Under the pieces are notes generated by a model. It did not search any database. It was not told where the DNA came from and saw only the letters and a list, made by a program, of their open reading frames with translations. This document shows, one piece after another, positions 1-11,668 of a stretch of DNA of 64,000 bases. The stretch comes from Parietaria judaica. Taxonomy: Eukaryota > Streptophyta > Magnoliopsida > Rosales > Urticaceae. The position numbers and the translations under genes were made by a program. The stretch covers positions 43,331,732-43,395,731 of the forward strand of contig OX940862.1 of assembly GCA_954871525.1 (NCBI GenBank). Reading direction: 5' to 3'. Position 1 is the first letter of the stretch. Each line of letters opens with the position of its first letter.

Positions 1-486
1 CCTCTTCCGTTCCATTATGGAGGAGAATCCACAATAAAAGGCTTAATTAACATATCATGTAGTAATAAGGAATATAAAGAGTGTCATTTGAATTAAATAA
101 GGGAGTTTCATATGTTTAAAACCAAGAGAATATAAACGTAAGAAAATAACAATCGATGACAAAATTAATGACTTGATGAAAAAAGTAATAATTATAGTAG
201 ATTTTATTATTTAAAAAAATAAAAATTCTAGAAAAACAGTAAATATGTAATCCTTTGTTTTTCATCTTGCCACATCATCATAATCAATCATAATCAATAT
301 TTTGTTCATTTATATATGAACGCATATGAAATAAATAAATCAACTAAATGGGACATTAACTTCATCACATTGTGTAAAAAGAAAATAAAAAACTCTACGA
401 ATGAGAATAATTTGATCTCAATGTGCCATGTCATTCTCATGAGATCTTCATTTTATATATATATAGATTATATATATATATATAGA
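1..486 (-). mobile_element. Possible Helitron 5' end, element running off the left edge
   Basis: Read on the minus strand, position 486 starts TC followed by a TA-rich run, preceded by A. This matches the A|TCTATATA arrangement seen at 44456 in the complete Helitron of this window. The rest is AT-rich and contains no convincing gene. The 3' end would lie outside the window, so this rests on one terminus only. Confidence 0.28.
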
Positions 487-1072
487 TTAATAGCACTATA
501 CACTTTAGAACCTTGATAGCAACTTTTTATTTTCTAACGTTTTTATTATATTTTATTTTTATCATGTCATACATATACATTAAACATTTCATCATAAAAT
601 TAATGTATACAATTAATAGCAATACATAATTTAGAAGTTTAATAGCAAATTTTTATTTTTATACATTTTTTTTCTTTTTATGTTTTATTTAAGATGTCAC
701 GTTTTAGTTTTTATTCAAAGTTTCTATTATATAGACATGTTCAAATTCTAATTTTTTAGAATTTAGAATTAAAAAAATTGGCTTTATAAGATCAAGTCGT
801 TGAGATTTTTTAGTTTTTTTTTTTATAGAATTTTCAAAAAAAAAAATCATTGAATGTCATGAACTTGCTACAACTTAACAAAAATAACAATAATTTAATT
901 ACTATTATATGAAAATCAGTAATTCCGTAGCTAGTGGTTTAATATCAATATGCTCTATTAAATTATTTTAACGGCTTTGATGAGGAATCTCAGGAGGATT
1001 TGCAATAACTCTGCCACCTTTTTTTTTTTTCAACTCAACCCGAGAGAGTTAAAAGTCTTTTCGAATTCATAT
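487..1072. other. AT-rich intergenic DNA, nothing recognised
   Basis: Strongly AT-rich with homopolymer runs. No codon-like composition, splice signals or paired repeats were seen. Confidence 0.6.
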
Positions 1073-1535
1073 GATGTGAAATATAAAATATGTGATGTGA
1101 AATAATCTTTCATATTTTTTGCATAACTTACTCATCTGCTGGAAAGATAAAATATTTATCTACAACTTTTTAATTTTACGTTTCATCATAAAAAGTCATT
1201 AAGTATAGTAAATCTTTCTCGAAACAAATATTTTGCATTGAACTTACGTCCAATTTTACGTTGTATTTGAAATTTCGTATTTTTAAAAAACTTATTTTAC
1301 AAAACTTAAAACATAAAAGTTGTAGATCTACCTCTTGTCTTTCCAACCATAGGTCATTCATAAAATTTGGACAAAAAATGAGTGAATTATATCAAAAATA
1401 CAATAAGTATGCATATAGAGGAAGATAACTCTCTAACGGTCAACTAACGGAAAATTCGAAAATATCTAACAGATCAAACATTGGGTATATTAGCCACCAA
1501 AAATAAACATTAGGTACATTAGCCGCAGTTTACCC
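1073..1535 (+). repeat. Half copy of the 24.5-25.6 kb foldback element
   Basis: This matches the centre and right arm of the foldback element at 24520-25577: the AATATGTGATGTGAAATAAT centre, the same arm order, and an end resembling AGCCGCAGTTTACCC. The left arm is absent, so it is a truncated copy. The short peptide that can be read on the minus strand at 1176-1361 lies inside the repeat arm and is not a gene. Confidence 0.7.
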
Positions 1536-2262
1536 TTCTTTTAATTACTATTTTTGGCATATATGTAAATATTATATTATTTTAAGATAACTTCCGCGAT
1601 TTATGTTAATAAAAATTAATTATTATGTTAATTATAAACAAGAGGATTTATTATCTTTTTAGTTTAAAGTTTCAATTAAAGTACTGATATTATATGTAGT
1701 GGTCTTACTTATTTTACAATTTTTCTTATTGAATTTAGACTCTATTATTCTTTCTTTTTTTCGTACATGAAATTTAGTTGGTTGGTATAATTATATTGGC
1801 CCATTATTTTTAAAAATATGATATATTTCTCATTGAGAAGGAAGTTGAGCAATAATTGATTTATATTTTCATGTATATTTTTCAATTAAAAACATAGAGA
1901 TAAAGTTAATTAAATTTGTTCGATATTTTCTACCCACCGCGCTTTGCCATTTGACTAGTGTATTTGAAATATTCAATTGTCAAGTATCTGAAAATTCAAC
2001 TACTTGATATTCGTTTGTCAAGTATGTGCACATTCAATTATTATTAAGTATGCGCACAAATGTTCTGGATTTAAAAAATATTTTAATCACAATTGAAACG
2101 AAAACAATGATCAATTTTTTTAATAAATTAGTATAAAATTTAAAAACTGTAGCTAATCCAGTAGTTATAATTTCAAACTTAAATATGTGATTATGATCCT
2201 CATTAATCATAAAAATGTTTTTGAGATGGGAAAAGAGAAATAGGAAATTTGTAGATAGAAAG
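1536..2262. other. AT-rich upstream flank of the eL42 gene
   Basis: No gene or repeat structure recognised. The last roughly 70 bases lead into the eL42 promoter motifs. Confidence 0.5.
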
Positions 2263-2327
2263 TGGGCTTAATGTTAATGGGCTCCATCAGCCCACCCATT
2301 AGGTAAGGGATGAAGTTGAAACCCTAA
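2263..2327 (+). promoter_or_regulatory. Ribosomal-protein promoter motifs: three site II elements and a telo-box
   Basis: TGGGCT occurs at 2263-2268 and 2278-2283, its complement AGCCCA at 2289-2294, and the telo-box AAACCCTAA at 2319-2327. Site II motifs next to a telo-box are characteristic of plant ribosomal-protein and other growth-related promoters (TCP-type and Myb-like binding sites). They lie 70-135 bp before the start codon, which fits coordinated control of translation genes. Binding is inferred from motif identity. Confidence 0.75.
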
Positions 2328-2396
2328 ATTCTACTCGCCATTAGCGTTCTGCGTCTTCATTTCTCGGAGCTCAACCGCATCGCCTGCCAGCCAACA

Positions 2397-3751
<1,355 letters not shown>

Positions 3752-5991
3752 GTCATATGTTCTATTTATCTTTGTATCTTTAACCCTTTGCTTTGCTTTG
3801 CTAAAAAAGTCAGATTTTAAAATTTTGTCTAGAATTATTTGATAGTTGTTAGTCTTGTTTTTCCTGTTGAAACAGCTAAGCTTGTGAGACATTGCCAATT
3901 TTACATCTTTGGTCCAGATTATAGTTTAAATTATGTGTGTTTTTTTTAATTTCATTTTATTATATCCTAAAAAAAACATTATTCATTAAAGGAAGTAGTA
4001 CTAAGAGAAGAGATTGGACTTGTTCTTCCATTTTAAGGTTTGGAAAACCGGTATTGTGGTAAAATCGATACTGATCTGTAATTTATACATACTACCTTAC
4101 TGCTGTGTCAATCTTTCACATTCGCTTTGTAGTTATGAAGCATGCAAATTTGGATTTTTATATGAAAATTCTTAAATTGAGATACCTAGAACTAGAAATA
4201 CATAAATACTGATTCAAAGAATTTGCAGATGTAATTGCTTATTATTCTGTAAATCATCTTTGAAAAAATAGTGTTTTTTTTTTTTTTGTTAAATTGATTG
4301 ATTAATGAAATACTCATTTTGTGCAAATCTTATTAGAAATTACCAATTATGAATAGATTTTAACACGTACACTGTAGTTTTTTAAAATGTTAGACACAAA
4401 GTATTTTGTATTTTTTAAAAAAATTTAAAATAAATTAAAACTGAGAAAACATGTAAATAAATAAATATGTACACCATACAAAAATTACATTAGAAAGTAC
4501 AATATAGTGAAATAATATGCAGTAATGGACGTTGCTGCTTTGGTATATACTCCAACGAAGCTCGTATATATACATATATTATATTCGATGTATATATATA
4601 TACACGAAAGAAGCTCGTATATTCACAAATGGTAGAATTACAATTTCGAATCCTAGCAAAATAAATGGTAAATTGAATTTTAATCGAATACGCCGCACTG
4701 TATATATTGAATACTAAATTTAAATGTTTAAAACCAAATGTGTTGAATAGATACGAAAACCGATATATTATTTAGTTGCGGTTTTCAGATATTATAAAAT
4801 AAACCGAACCAAAAACCAATTACCGCATTTGACAAAAGTTTAGAATATAATTTTATATTTTATAATGCAAAATGGACTAATCTCTACTTATATAATACTT
4901 ACTGAGTGGCGAGTTTATTAGTTTTATGTCTTTATCCTAATTTTCTTACTTAATGACTGTGTTATTGGAATTTTTAATATACATTGATTAATATATCAAT
5001 TCATTATTTTTTCATATTCTTCGAAGTGGACGCTTGGCCCACAATTTGGCGCGTATCCAGCTTCCCTTCCCTTCCCTTCCCTTGGGATTTGCGTCCGGAC
5101 TCAATAAACAGTGAAAACAACTTGTTACTGTACATAATTACATATTTATATGGAGAAATACGTCGTAGATTTTGAGTATCCCGTTCGGAATCATGAATGT
5201 TGACCGAGTAATGTGACAATTGTTGACTTCACCAACCTCATCCGTCACTCACTAAAGATTCATAATAACTATGTCGTTGTCCAACAAGGACATGCATATT
5301 GTTGTGACATATATATACATAGCTGTGACACTTTAATGTATACGAACAAAGACAATCAGTCAAAGCTCAAACATTGTGATTCTGATATTAGTCAAATCTC
5401 TTACGTAGAATTCTCATGGACTGGTCAAACATGCAATTCAAGTTCTATTTACCATAGCCATTGAAGAATTCAACAACCAGTAATAACTGAATTCATTGCT
5501 CTTAAAACGCCATTTAACCTGCTGAAATGGCAAATATTACCTCAAATAAAAAATAAAATAAAAAAGATTATTCCCTTATGTGGACTTAACTATAATGTAG
5601 ACTTTAGATTAATCAAAAGTATTGCCCCTATACTTTGCGTTTTGATGCAATTTATGTGAAATATTCTAATTTATGTGGAGTACATGATTTACACGAGAGT
5701 ATTTTATCTATTAACTAATTTGAGAAACCAATATTTTCAATTATGAAATCATTTGAGATGTTTAATTTTTGCACAAAAAGTCCGACAACAAAAACAATAA
5801 AACTGACAAAAATTGCAAAAATAAAATAAAATAAAAAATCATGTTCATGTTTGCCATTTTTTTAATGTTAGAAGGTTATAATTGGTTTTTTATTTTTATT
5901 TTTTTATATATATTTAACTTTAAATTCAGAGGAAAAAATGCATTTATATACAAATTTCTAGGGGCATCAATGTGATACATGTCCGAAGAGG
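3752..5991. other. Intergenic AT-rich DNA with decayed repeat fragments
   Basis: No gene recognised. It contains TA microsatellites near 4563-4605. A stretch at about 4690-4970, rich in AAACCGAACC-like words, resembles one at 23650-23990 and is probably a dispersed hAT-like MITE relic. A TTCCC-rich run lies at about 5061-5090. The short open frames here lack coding features. Confidence 0.5.
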
Positions 5992-6424
5992 TGCTCTGAT
6001 ACCAAATTGACACGTGCCCGAAGATCGATAAACTCGAAATGGATATATCGGAAATCTAGGCCTACACTCACAAACCCAATCTATTGAGAGATTAGTTTTT
6101 GAATGTTTATTGTCTACTTTTTTTTATTCACTAAGGCTACTTTACATAGAGCACGGGATTACAATCTAATGACTCGATTAACACTCTAAATGACGCTTAC
6201 AACATCGATTCAAGTAATCCTAAAACGACACCAAACCTCTACGCTAGGGCTATATCACAGTGCTAATAACTCTATAGTTTATTTAGTGATTGATATATGA
6301 GGTTAAGACCATTTTGGAGGATCAAAATCAAACAGTAAATTCACGAGAAGATCATGTGATCAACCTTGAGTTTTTTGATATACTTAAGATATTGATTTTT
6401 TTTGTTACAAATTTATGCGGTATT
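5992..6424 (-). mobile_element. Remnant of a Ty1/copia 5' LTR end with primer-binding site
   Basis: On the minus strand TGGTATCAGAGCA (6004-5992) follows an LTR-like end TGTCA. This is the sequence complementary to the 3' end of initiator-Met tRNA that many plant copia elements use as primer-binding site. The bases up to 6424 would be LTR sequence, but no second LTR or coding part was found and the outer limit is unknown. Confidence 0.4.
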
Positions 6425-7285
6425 TGTTGATGTACAAATTCGCCATTATTTAATTTGACATAAAGTGTTAAGGTTGTGAATTAATTAAATTTACAAACCA
6501 TGATAAAAGGCTTTAAAGAAACAAATTGGTATTCGTAAAAGCCCAATTGAGAAGCCCAATGAGATTCTCAATCAAACTAAAACCAACGGATACAGGCTAC
6601 TCGGCCCATTGAGTTCTAAGGCCCAAAATCCATTCGACAGCAGTCCAGAAAGACGAGGGTAGAGCCATCATATTCTCTACCCGGCATCCCATTTCAAACT
6701 CAGGCGGAAGAACAGGAGCACGGAGTCAAGCCTCCAACGGGTATAATTCAAACACGACGACGAGAACGAATTCATGGGACACGTGTAGCAAGGTCGTCCA
6801 TTCAACCCGGTCAGCACGGAGTGAAGACCCCTCGATTCCTGGAAGACCAACGGGAAGAATTGAAGCTTATAAATACCAAGCTCAAGCTCAGATCAATATA
6901 CACGCATACTTGCAACCTCGAGAGAATACATTGAAGAGATTTTACCCTGCAGTCTTGTCCATTTGAGATCCTGTTGTGTTCTTTCTCTCCTTCTTTATTC
7001 CTTTCCAGTCTTAGACGTGATCTAGCTGCCTGTAGCTATCCGTCCATGTTCATTGTCGCAATAAACTAACAGAGGAAGTAGTCAACTACCGCCTTAGGAC
7101 GAACCTCTATAAAAAACTCCTCGTCTCATTTATATTGCTTATATACATATATATATATGTATATATCTTGAGTGAATCGTGAGCTTGCAACGTGAGAGAT
7201 CGAATTCCACCAAATTGTTATATTCAAGAATATCATACTCTCACAAGTCACACTTGACTGATTGAGGTAGGAAACCACGTCAACA
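6425..7285 (+). repeat. 5' LTR of the Tat-type element
   Basis: 861 bp, starting TGTTGATG and ending GTCAACA. A TATAAATA box at 6868-6875 is the likely retroelement promoter. It shares blocks such as GAGGAAGTAGTCAACTAC with the solo LTR at 27890-29332. Confidence 0.9.
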
Positions 7286-7288
7286 GTT

Positions 7289-7305
7289 TGGCGCCGTCTG
7301 TGGGA
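7289..7305 (+). other. Primer-binding site of the Tat-type element
   Basis: TGGCGCCGTCTGTGGGA starts 3 bp after the 5' LTR. The first nine bases are complementary to the 3' end of plant tRNA-Asp; later bases match only partly, so the primer tRNA is probable rather than certain. Confidence 0.7.
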
Positions 7306-7349
7306 AATTGATCTCGCTAACTTCTAAAAGCTCAAAGCACACTGCAAAC

Positions 7350-8268
7350 ATGAGCAACAACGAAATCGTAATCGTGAACGAGTCTGAGGTGAACAACCCA
7401 GACCCAAACACGAAATCGAGCAACCTACAATCTCAACTAGAGGCTAGCGCTGCTGAGAATCGAGAGTTGCGCAAGCGACTCGAGTCTCTAGAAGCAAACC
7501 GAGCCCGTAATGAGCATCGTCAGACTGCTAACCAGACCGATCCGGGACAGAGCTCTAGGTATCAAGGCCGGACAAGGCTCGACGCTGTCCACTTCGACTT
7601 TGCCGACGTGGACAATCCGCAAGCGTCGAGGCAAAATCATCCCCGACAACCCAGCGGCCCTAGACCCTCGACACCTCCACCGCCCCCTGAAACAGGAACG
7701 CCCTTTTTCACCCCCTTGGCGGGTCTTTACCCGTCTAACCCGGGAAATGTTGCTTCGAGCAATCGCCAACGCTCAGGACCCCATAACCGACCATCGGGGT
7801 ATGAGCAAAGCCGCAACATTAGCCAGGCCCTCAACGGCCAGCCGGTCACGTACCCGAGGTATCCCAGCCCGGTGTACGGACAGGAACCCCTCCAGGCTGT
7901 GCGTCCCGAACAAGCTCCCCAACGCACGGAACTGGAGGAGCTTAAACGCTCAATGGCCGAAATGACTGAGAAACTCACTCACGTACGCTCTCGTGTGCAC
8001 AGCGCCACTACCGCTGCCCCCGAGATAGAACGTTTAGTGGAGGAGGCAGAAAGGACGCCCTTTAAGCCCGTCATAACTAACGTAATACTCATGGAAGGCG
8101 GGCGCGTATACGTGCCGAAGTACGACGGGACGACCGATCCCAAAGTACACCTTAGATCCTTCAGGATCGTGATGGGGCGAGCCCATCTGGAAGCACACGA
8201 GTTGGACGCTGGGCGCTGCCAGTATTTCTAAGAAAATCTGGTCGGCCCGGCGATGGAGTGGTTCTCAG
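7350..8268 (+). pseudogene. Truncated gag of the Tat-type element
   Basis: The first ATG downstream of the primer-binding site is at 7350. The frame runs 293 codons to a TAA at 8229-8231. It has a charged N-terminal coiled-coil-like segment, a long Pro/Ser/Gln-rich linker, and then the start of the conserved retrotransposon gag domain (VPKYDGTTDPKVHLRSF). Directly after the TAA the same frame still reads as gag-like sequence for about 12 codons (ENLVGPAMEWFS). It then loses similarity at about 8268, where unrelated GC-rich sequence begins. Gag is thus broken twice, by an in-frame stop and by loss of its C-terminal part including the zinc knuckle. Capsid function is unlikely. Confidence 0.82.
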
Positions 8269-8337
8269 GGCGGCCTCGGGAGGCCTCCTTAGGGCGCTCG
8301 CTCTCCCGAGCAATCCTTTTGCCTTTCTCCAAGGCCC

Positions 8338-9731
8338 TCACACCTCCTTTCGGGACCTCACCGCCTCCTTCGGAGCCGAATCCCCCTTCGCCTTCTTCCA
8401 GACTCCAGAATCCTCTCCTTCACGCGGCCTCTTCGCGACCGCCTCCGAGCTCGTCCTCGGGAGAACCTCGTCCTGAGAAGGACGAATCACGCCCTTGGAA
8501 GGACGAGCAGGAGCAGAAGAATGAGCAACCTCCCTCTCGAAAGGCTTTGCCAACGGCGTAGCCTCCGGGGTGCTGTCCCCGTCATCGGAGAGTTCGACAA
8601 CGTCCTTCTTCTTGATCGCCCCAGGGGCGACCTCAGCAAGAGACTCCCGAGCAGGAATCTCCTCATTCCTCCTACTCGTCTCCTGACGAGCAACTTTAGC
8701 TGGTGCAGATGCACCAGACCCCCTCTCTTCAACCCGCCTGCTCGTCTCCTGATGAGCAGCTCCAGCCGAGGCCGAACCCCCGGCCTGCCCCTCTTGTCTT
8801 CGCCTTTGGCGAAGACTCTGACCCTTTGGGCGTAGAGCGTCCATATCCTCTGCACGTCAAAAATCCACACTTAGAAAAGATTCCATATAAAACAAAACCA
8901 AATCACAGGTTTAGAAGTCATACCCGGAAATTCCTCCTCGTCTGGTTCACACCAAAGCCCAGCAGCCTCGAACCTCTCCCTCGTGAAGTTCGACCACAAC
9001 TCCAGGCCAAAAGGAAAGAGCCTCCTCTTTAAAGCTTTCCACTCCTCTGTAATCGGGCGAGACTTAGGCTTCTCAGGATCCTCGACTGCATTCGAAAAGA
9101 AAAAGAATTTAGCAAACACACGAGAATAGCCGAATAGAAAAATTAGAAAACCCAACCCGGAACCTCACCTATCTCGTGGACCCATTCATTCCTATAGCTC
9201 GGCCAAGAACCAAGAGTTTCCTGACCGGCCATGAAGAAGAAATACTTGTGGGTCCAAGCACTCTCCTTCTTGGGAAGACCGGTGATGATCTCCCCTTCCT
9301 TGACGGATAGAAAAAACCTACCCTTAGCCTGACCATTGGCCTTGATGACCAAGCCCGTCAACAGGTCCCAGATTGTAAGTGAATACAAACACTCGTGGGA
9401 CCGGACAAGCAAGGCCATCAAGATCCGGATAGAATTCGGGCTAAGCTGCCCGATAGAAACCCCTAAGTAAGTAAGATACCTTAGGATGAGTTCAGGAATA
9501 GGAAATCTAAGCCCCCCGGACTCAAAAAAACCTCTGATACACACAGACCCAACCGTCCGAATTCTGCTCGTCGGCATGTTCGTCCGGCCCCGGCAACCTA
9601 AGTTCTATCGACTGGGGAATCTTATATTCTACCCGGATCCTAACCAAATCTTTAGGTGTCAAAATTAACTTAGGAGAATCTGTAGTCAGAAACTCTGTCT
9701 GCCATTTCGAAACCGTCCTTTTAGGACCCAT
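8338..9731 (-). pseudogene. Antisense three-exon gene of the Tat element (Transposase_28-like), frameshifted
   Basis: Exon 1 runs 9731-9169, exon 2 9085-8924 and exon 3 8849-8338 on the minus strand. Both introns are GT-AG (9168-9086 and 8923-8850), sit in phase 1 and keep the frame. Exon 1 encodes a globular domain with motifs such as SIELRLPGPDEHAD, GGLRFPIPELILRYL and LSPNSIRILMALLVRSHE. These resemble the plant 'putative gypsy type transposon' family (Pfam Transposase_28), known as the antisense ORF of Tat elements. Exon 2 is charged, and exon 3 is a low-complexity Glu/Arg/Ala/Ser tail with an acidic patch (ELSDDGDSTPE). Exon 1 carries a one-base frameshift in a seven-T run (plus strand about 9526-9532). 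The biochemical role is unknown. Family assignment is from memory of motif layout and needs a profile search. Confidence 0.75.
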
Positions 9732-10117
9732 TCTATCTAAAATATCCTAGAAAAAACCAAAGACAATATAGACGAGCACGAAACCCAGAAAACCACCCAG
9801 AAATAGAATTCGAAACCCTCTAAAAAATCAAGAAAGACTATTCACAATACTCGCGACGGAAGAGCAAAAGAACAGATGAAGAATGAAGAACCTGGATCTC
9901 TAAAAACTCGAGGAAAAATCGGATGACACCTTCGGCAATGGCGATTCGCAGAGTTTATCTCTCTAAAAACTCGAAACTTTTCTCTCTCTAAAATTCGAAA
10001 ATGATATTCGAATGCCAAACAGAGTATATATAGAGGAGAGAGAAATAGGTTACCTTCGATAGACGTGCGACGGGCTGAAGCTGAAGAGACGTGCCCGTTC
10101 AATGCGAAACACTCGAG

Positions 10118-10125
10118 TATTTATA
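10118..10125 (-). promoter_or_regulatory. Candidate TATA box for the antisense gene
   Basis: On the minus strand TATAAATA lies about 390 bp upstream of the antisense ATG at 9731. A 5' UTR intron is possible, from a donor CGAAG|GTAACC near 10053 to an acceptor TTTTCTAG|G near 9750. This is motif-level evidence only. Confidence 0.4.
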
Positions 10126-10493
10126 CTTGAAAATTGTCGCTGATCCTACGGTTAGGGTTTCCTTGAAAAACGCAACAAACCTCATCCTACGGTTGAGATC
10201 AGCGAGCTATCCGGCGACGCGTCAGCATGACAGCTGTGTCAGGAGAATGTGAAGAGTTTATTCTCTTCGAACTCCGCAAAATGGGACACGTGTCGTAAAT
10301 GTTCTTGCCCAAAATTCGAATCGACGGTTACAGCTTCAAGACCCTATCCCTCCATCTTATCTCGAAATTATCCAAAATCTTGTCCGGATTATGCTGATTT
10401 GCGGCAAAAGTCACAAATTTAATTAATCCTATCCGGCACGAATTTTACATGATTTCATCGAGTAAATACTATAAAATTTACTTCGTATTTTTA

Positions 10494-10508
10494 TAGTAGG
10501 GGGCTAAC
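10494..10508 (+). other. Polypurine tract of the Tat-type element
   Basis: AGTAGGGGGCTAAC immediately precedes the 3' LTR, as expected for the plus-strand primer. Confidence 0.75.
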
Positions 10509-11365
10509 TGTTGATGTACAAATTCGCCATTATTTAATTTGACATAAAGTGCTAAGGTTGTGAATTAATTAAATTTACAAACCATGATAAAAGGCTTTAA
10601 AGAAACAAATTGGTATTCGTAAAAGCCCAATTGAGAAGCCCAATGAGATTCTAGATCAAACTAAAACCAACGGATACAGGCTACTCGGCCCATTGAGTTC
10701 TAAGGCCCAAAATCCATTCGACAGCAGTCCAGAAAGACGAGGGTAGAGCCGTCATATTCTCTACCCGGCATCCCATTTCATACTCAGGCGGAAGAACAGG
10801 AGCACGGAGTCAAGCCTCCAACGGGTATAATTCAAACACGACGACGAGAACGAAGTCATGGGACACGTGTAGCAAGGTCGTCCATTCAACCCGGTCAGCA
10901 CGGAGTGAAGACCCCTCGATTCCTGGAATACCAACGGGAAGAATTGAAGCTTATAAATACCAAGCTCAAGCTCAGATCAATATACACGCATACTTGCAAC
11001 CTCGAGAGAATACATTGAAGAGATTTTACCCGGCATTCTTGTCCATTTGAGATCCTGTTGTGTTCTTTCTCTCCTTCTTTATTCCTTTCCAGTCTTAGAC
11101 GTGATCTAGCTGCCTGTAGCTATCCGTCCATGTTCATTGTCGCAATAAACTAACAGAGGAAGTAGTCTACTACTGCCTTGGGACGAACCTCTATAAAAAA
11201 CTCCTCGTCTCATTTATATTGTTTATATACATATATATATATATATCGTGAGTGAATCGTGAGCTTGCAACGTGAGAGATCGAATTCGACCAAATTGTTC
11301 TATTCAAGAATATCATACTCTCACAAGTCACACTTGACTGATTGAGGTGGGAAACCACGTCAACA
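10509..11365 (+). repeat. 3' LTR of the Tat-type element
   Basis: 857 bp, TGTTGATG...GTCAACA, about 98% identical to the 5' LTR by eye, with its TATA box at 10952-10959. It is followed by the GTATT target duplication. Confidence 0.9.
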
Positions 11366-11668
11366 GTATTTGCAATATGCGCATGGTTTTTTTTTATCTC
11401 TTTAAATTTGCTTTGTCGGTATGCGGAATGCCCGTAAAATAGAAGGAGCGAAACGAGACGAAAAGCGACATTTTAACTCTGTATTTCTAACTACCTTTAA
11501 TATGTTTGTATTAATATTAAACTAAAAAAATGATAAGTGTGGAAATAACATGACGATAGGAAACACAGTAGAGTACTAAAACCGTTTTAACCGCCGCAAG
11601 CCATAGTCCAACTTTGACAATTTTTACTGCATTTATAATAAAATATACCTTGTTGTTTTTGGCGTTTT
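11366..11668. other. Intergenic DNA between two mobile elements
   Basis: After the target duplication the sequence continues the pre-insertion flank. No gene or repeat was recognised. Confidence 0.5.

Larger units (their letters stand above)
6425..11365 (+). mobile_element. Non-autonomous Tat-type Ty3/gypsy LTR retrotransposon
   Basis: A 4.94-kb element bounded by TGTTGA...TCAACA LTRs and flanked by a perfect 5-bp target duplication GTATT (6420-6424 and 11366-11370). Order: 5' LTR, primer-binding site, truncated gag on +, three-exon antisense gene on -, polypurine tract, 3' LTR. Protease, reverse transcriptase, RNase H and integrase are all missing, so movement would need enzymes from a related element. 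By eye the LTRs differ at about 17 positions plus a short TA indel, roughly 2%, which indicates fairly recent insertion. Assignment to Tat rests on the gag sequence style and on the antisense ORF near the 3' LTR, a known feature of Tat-lineage elements. Confidence 0.9.
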
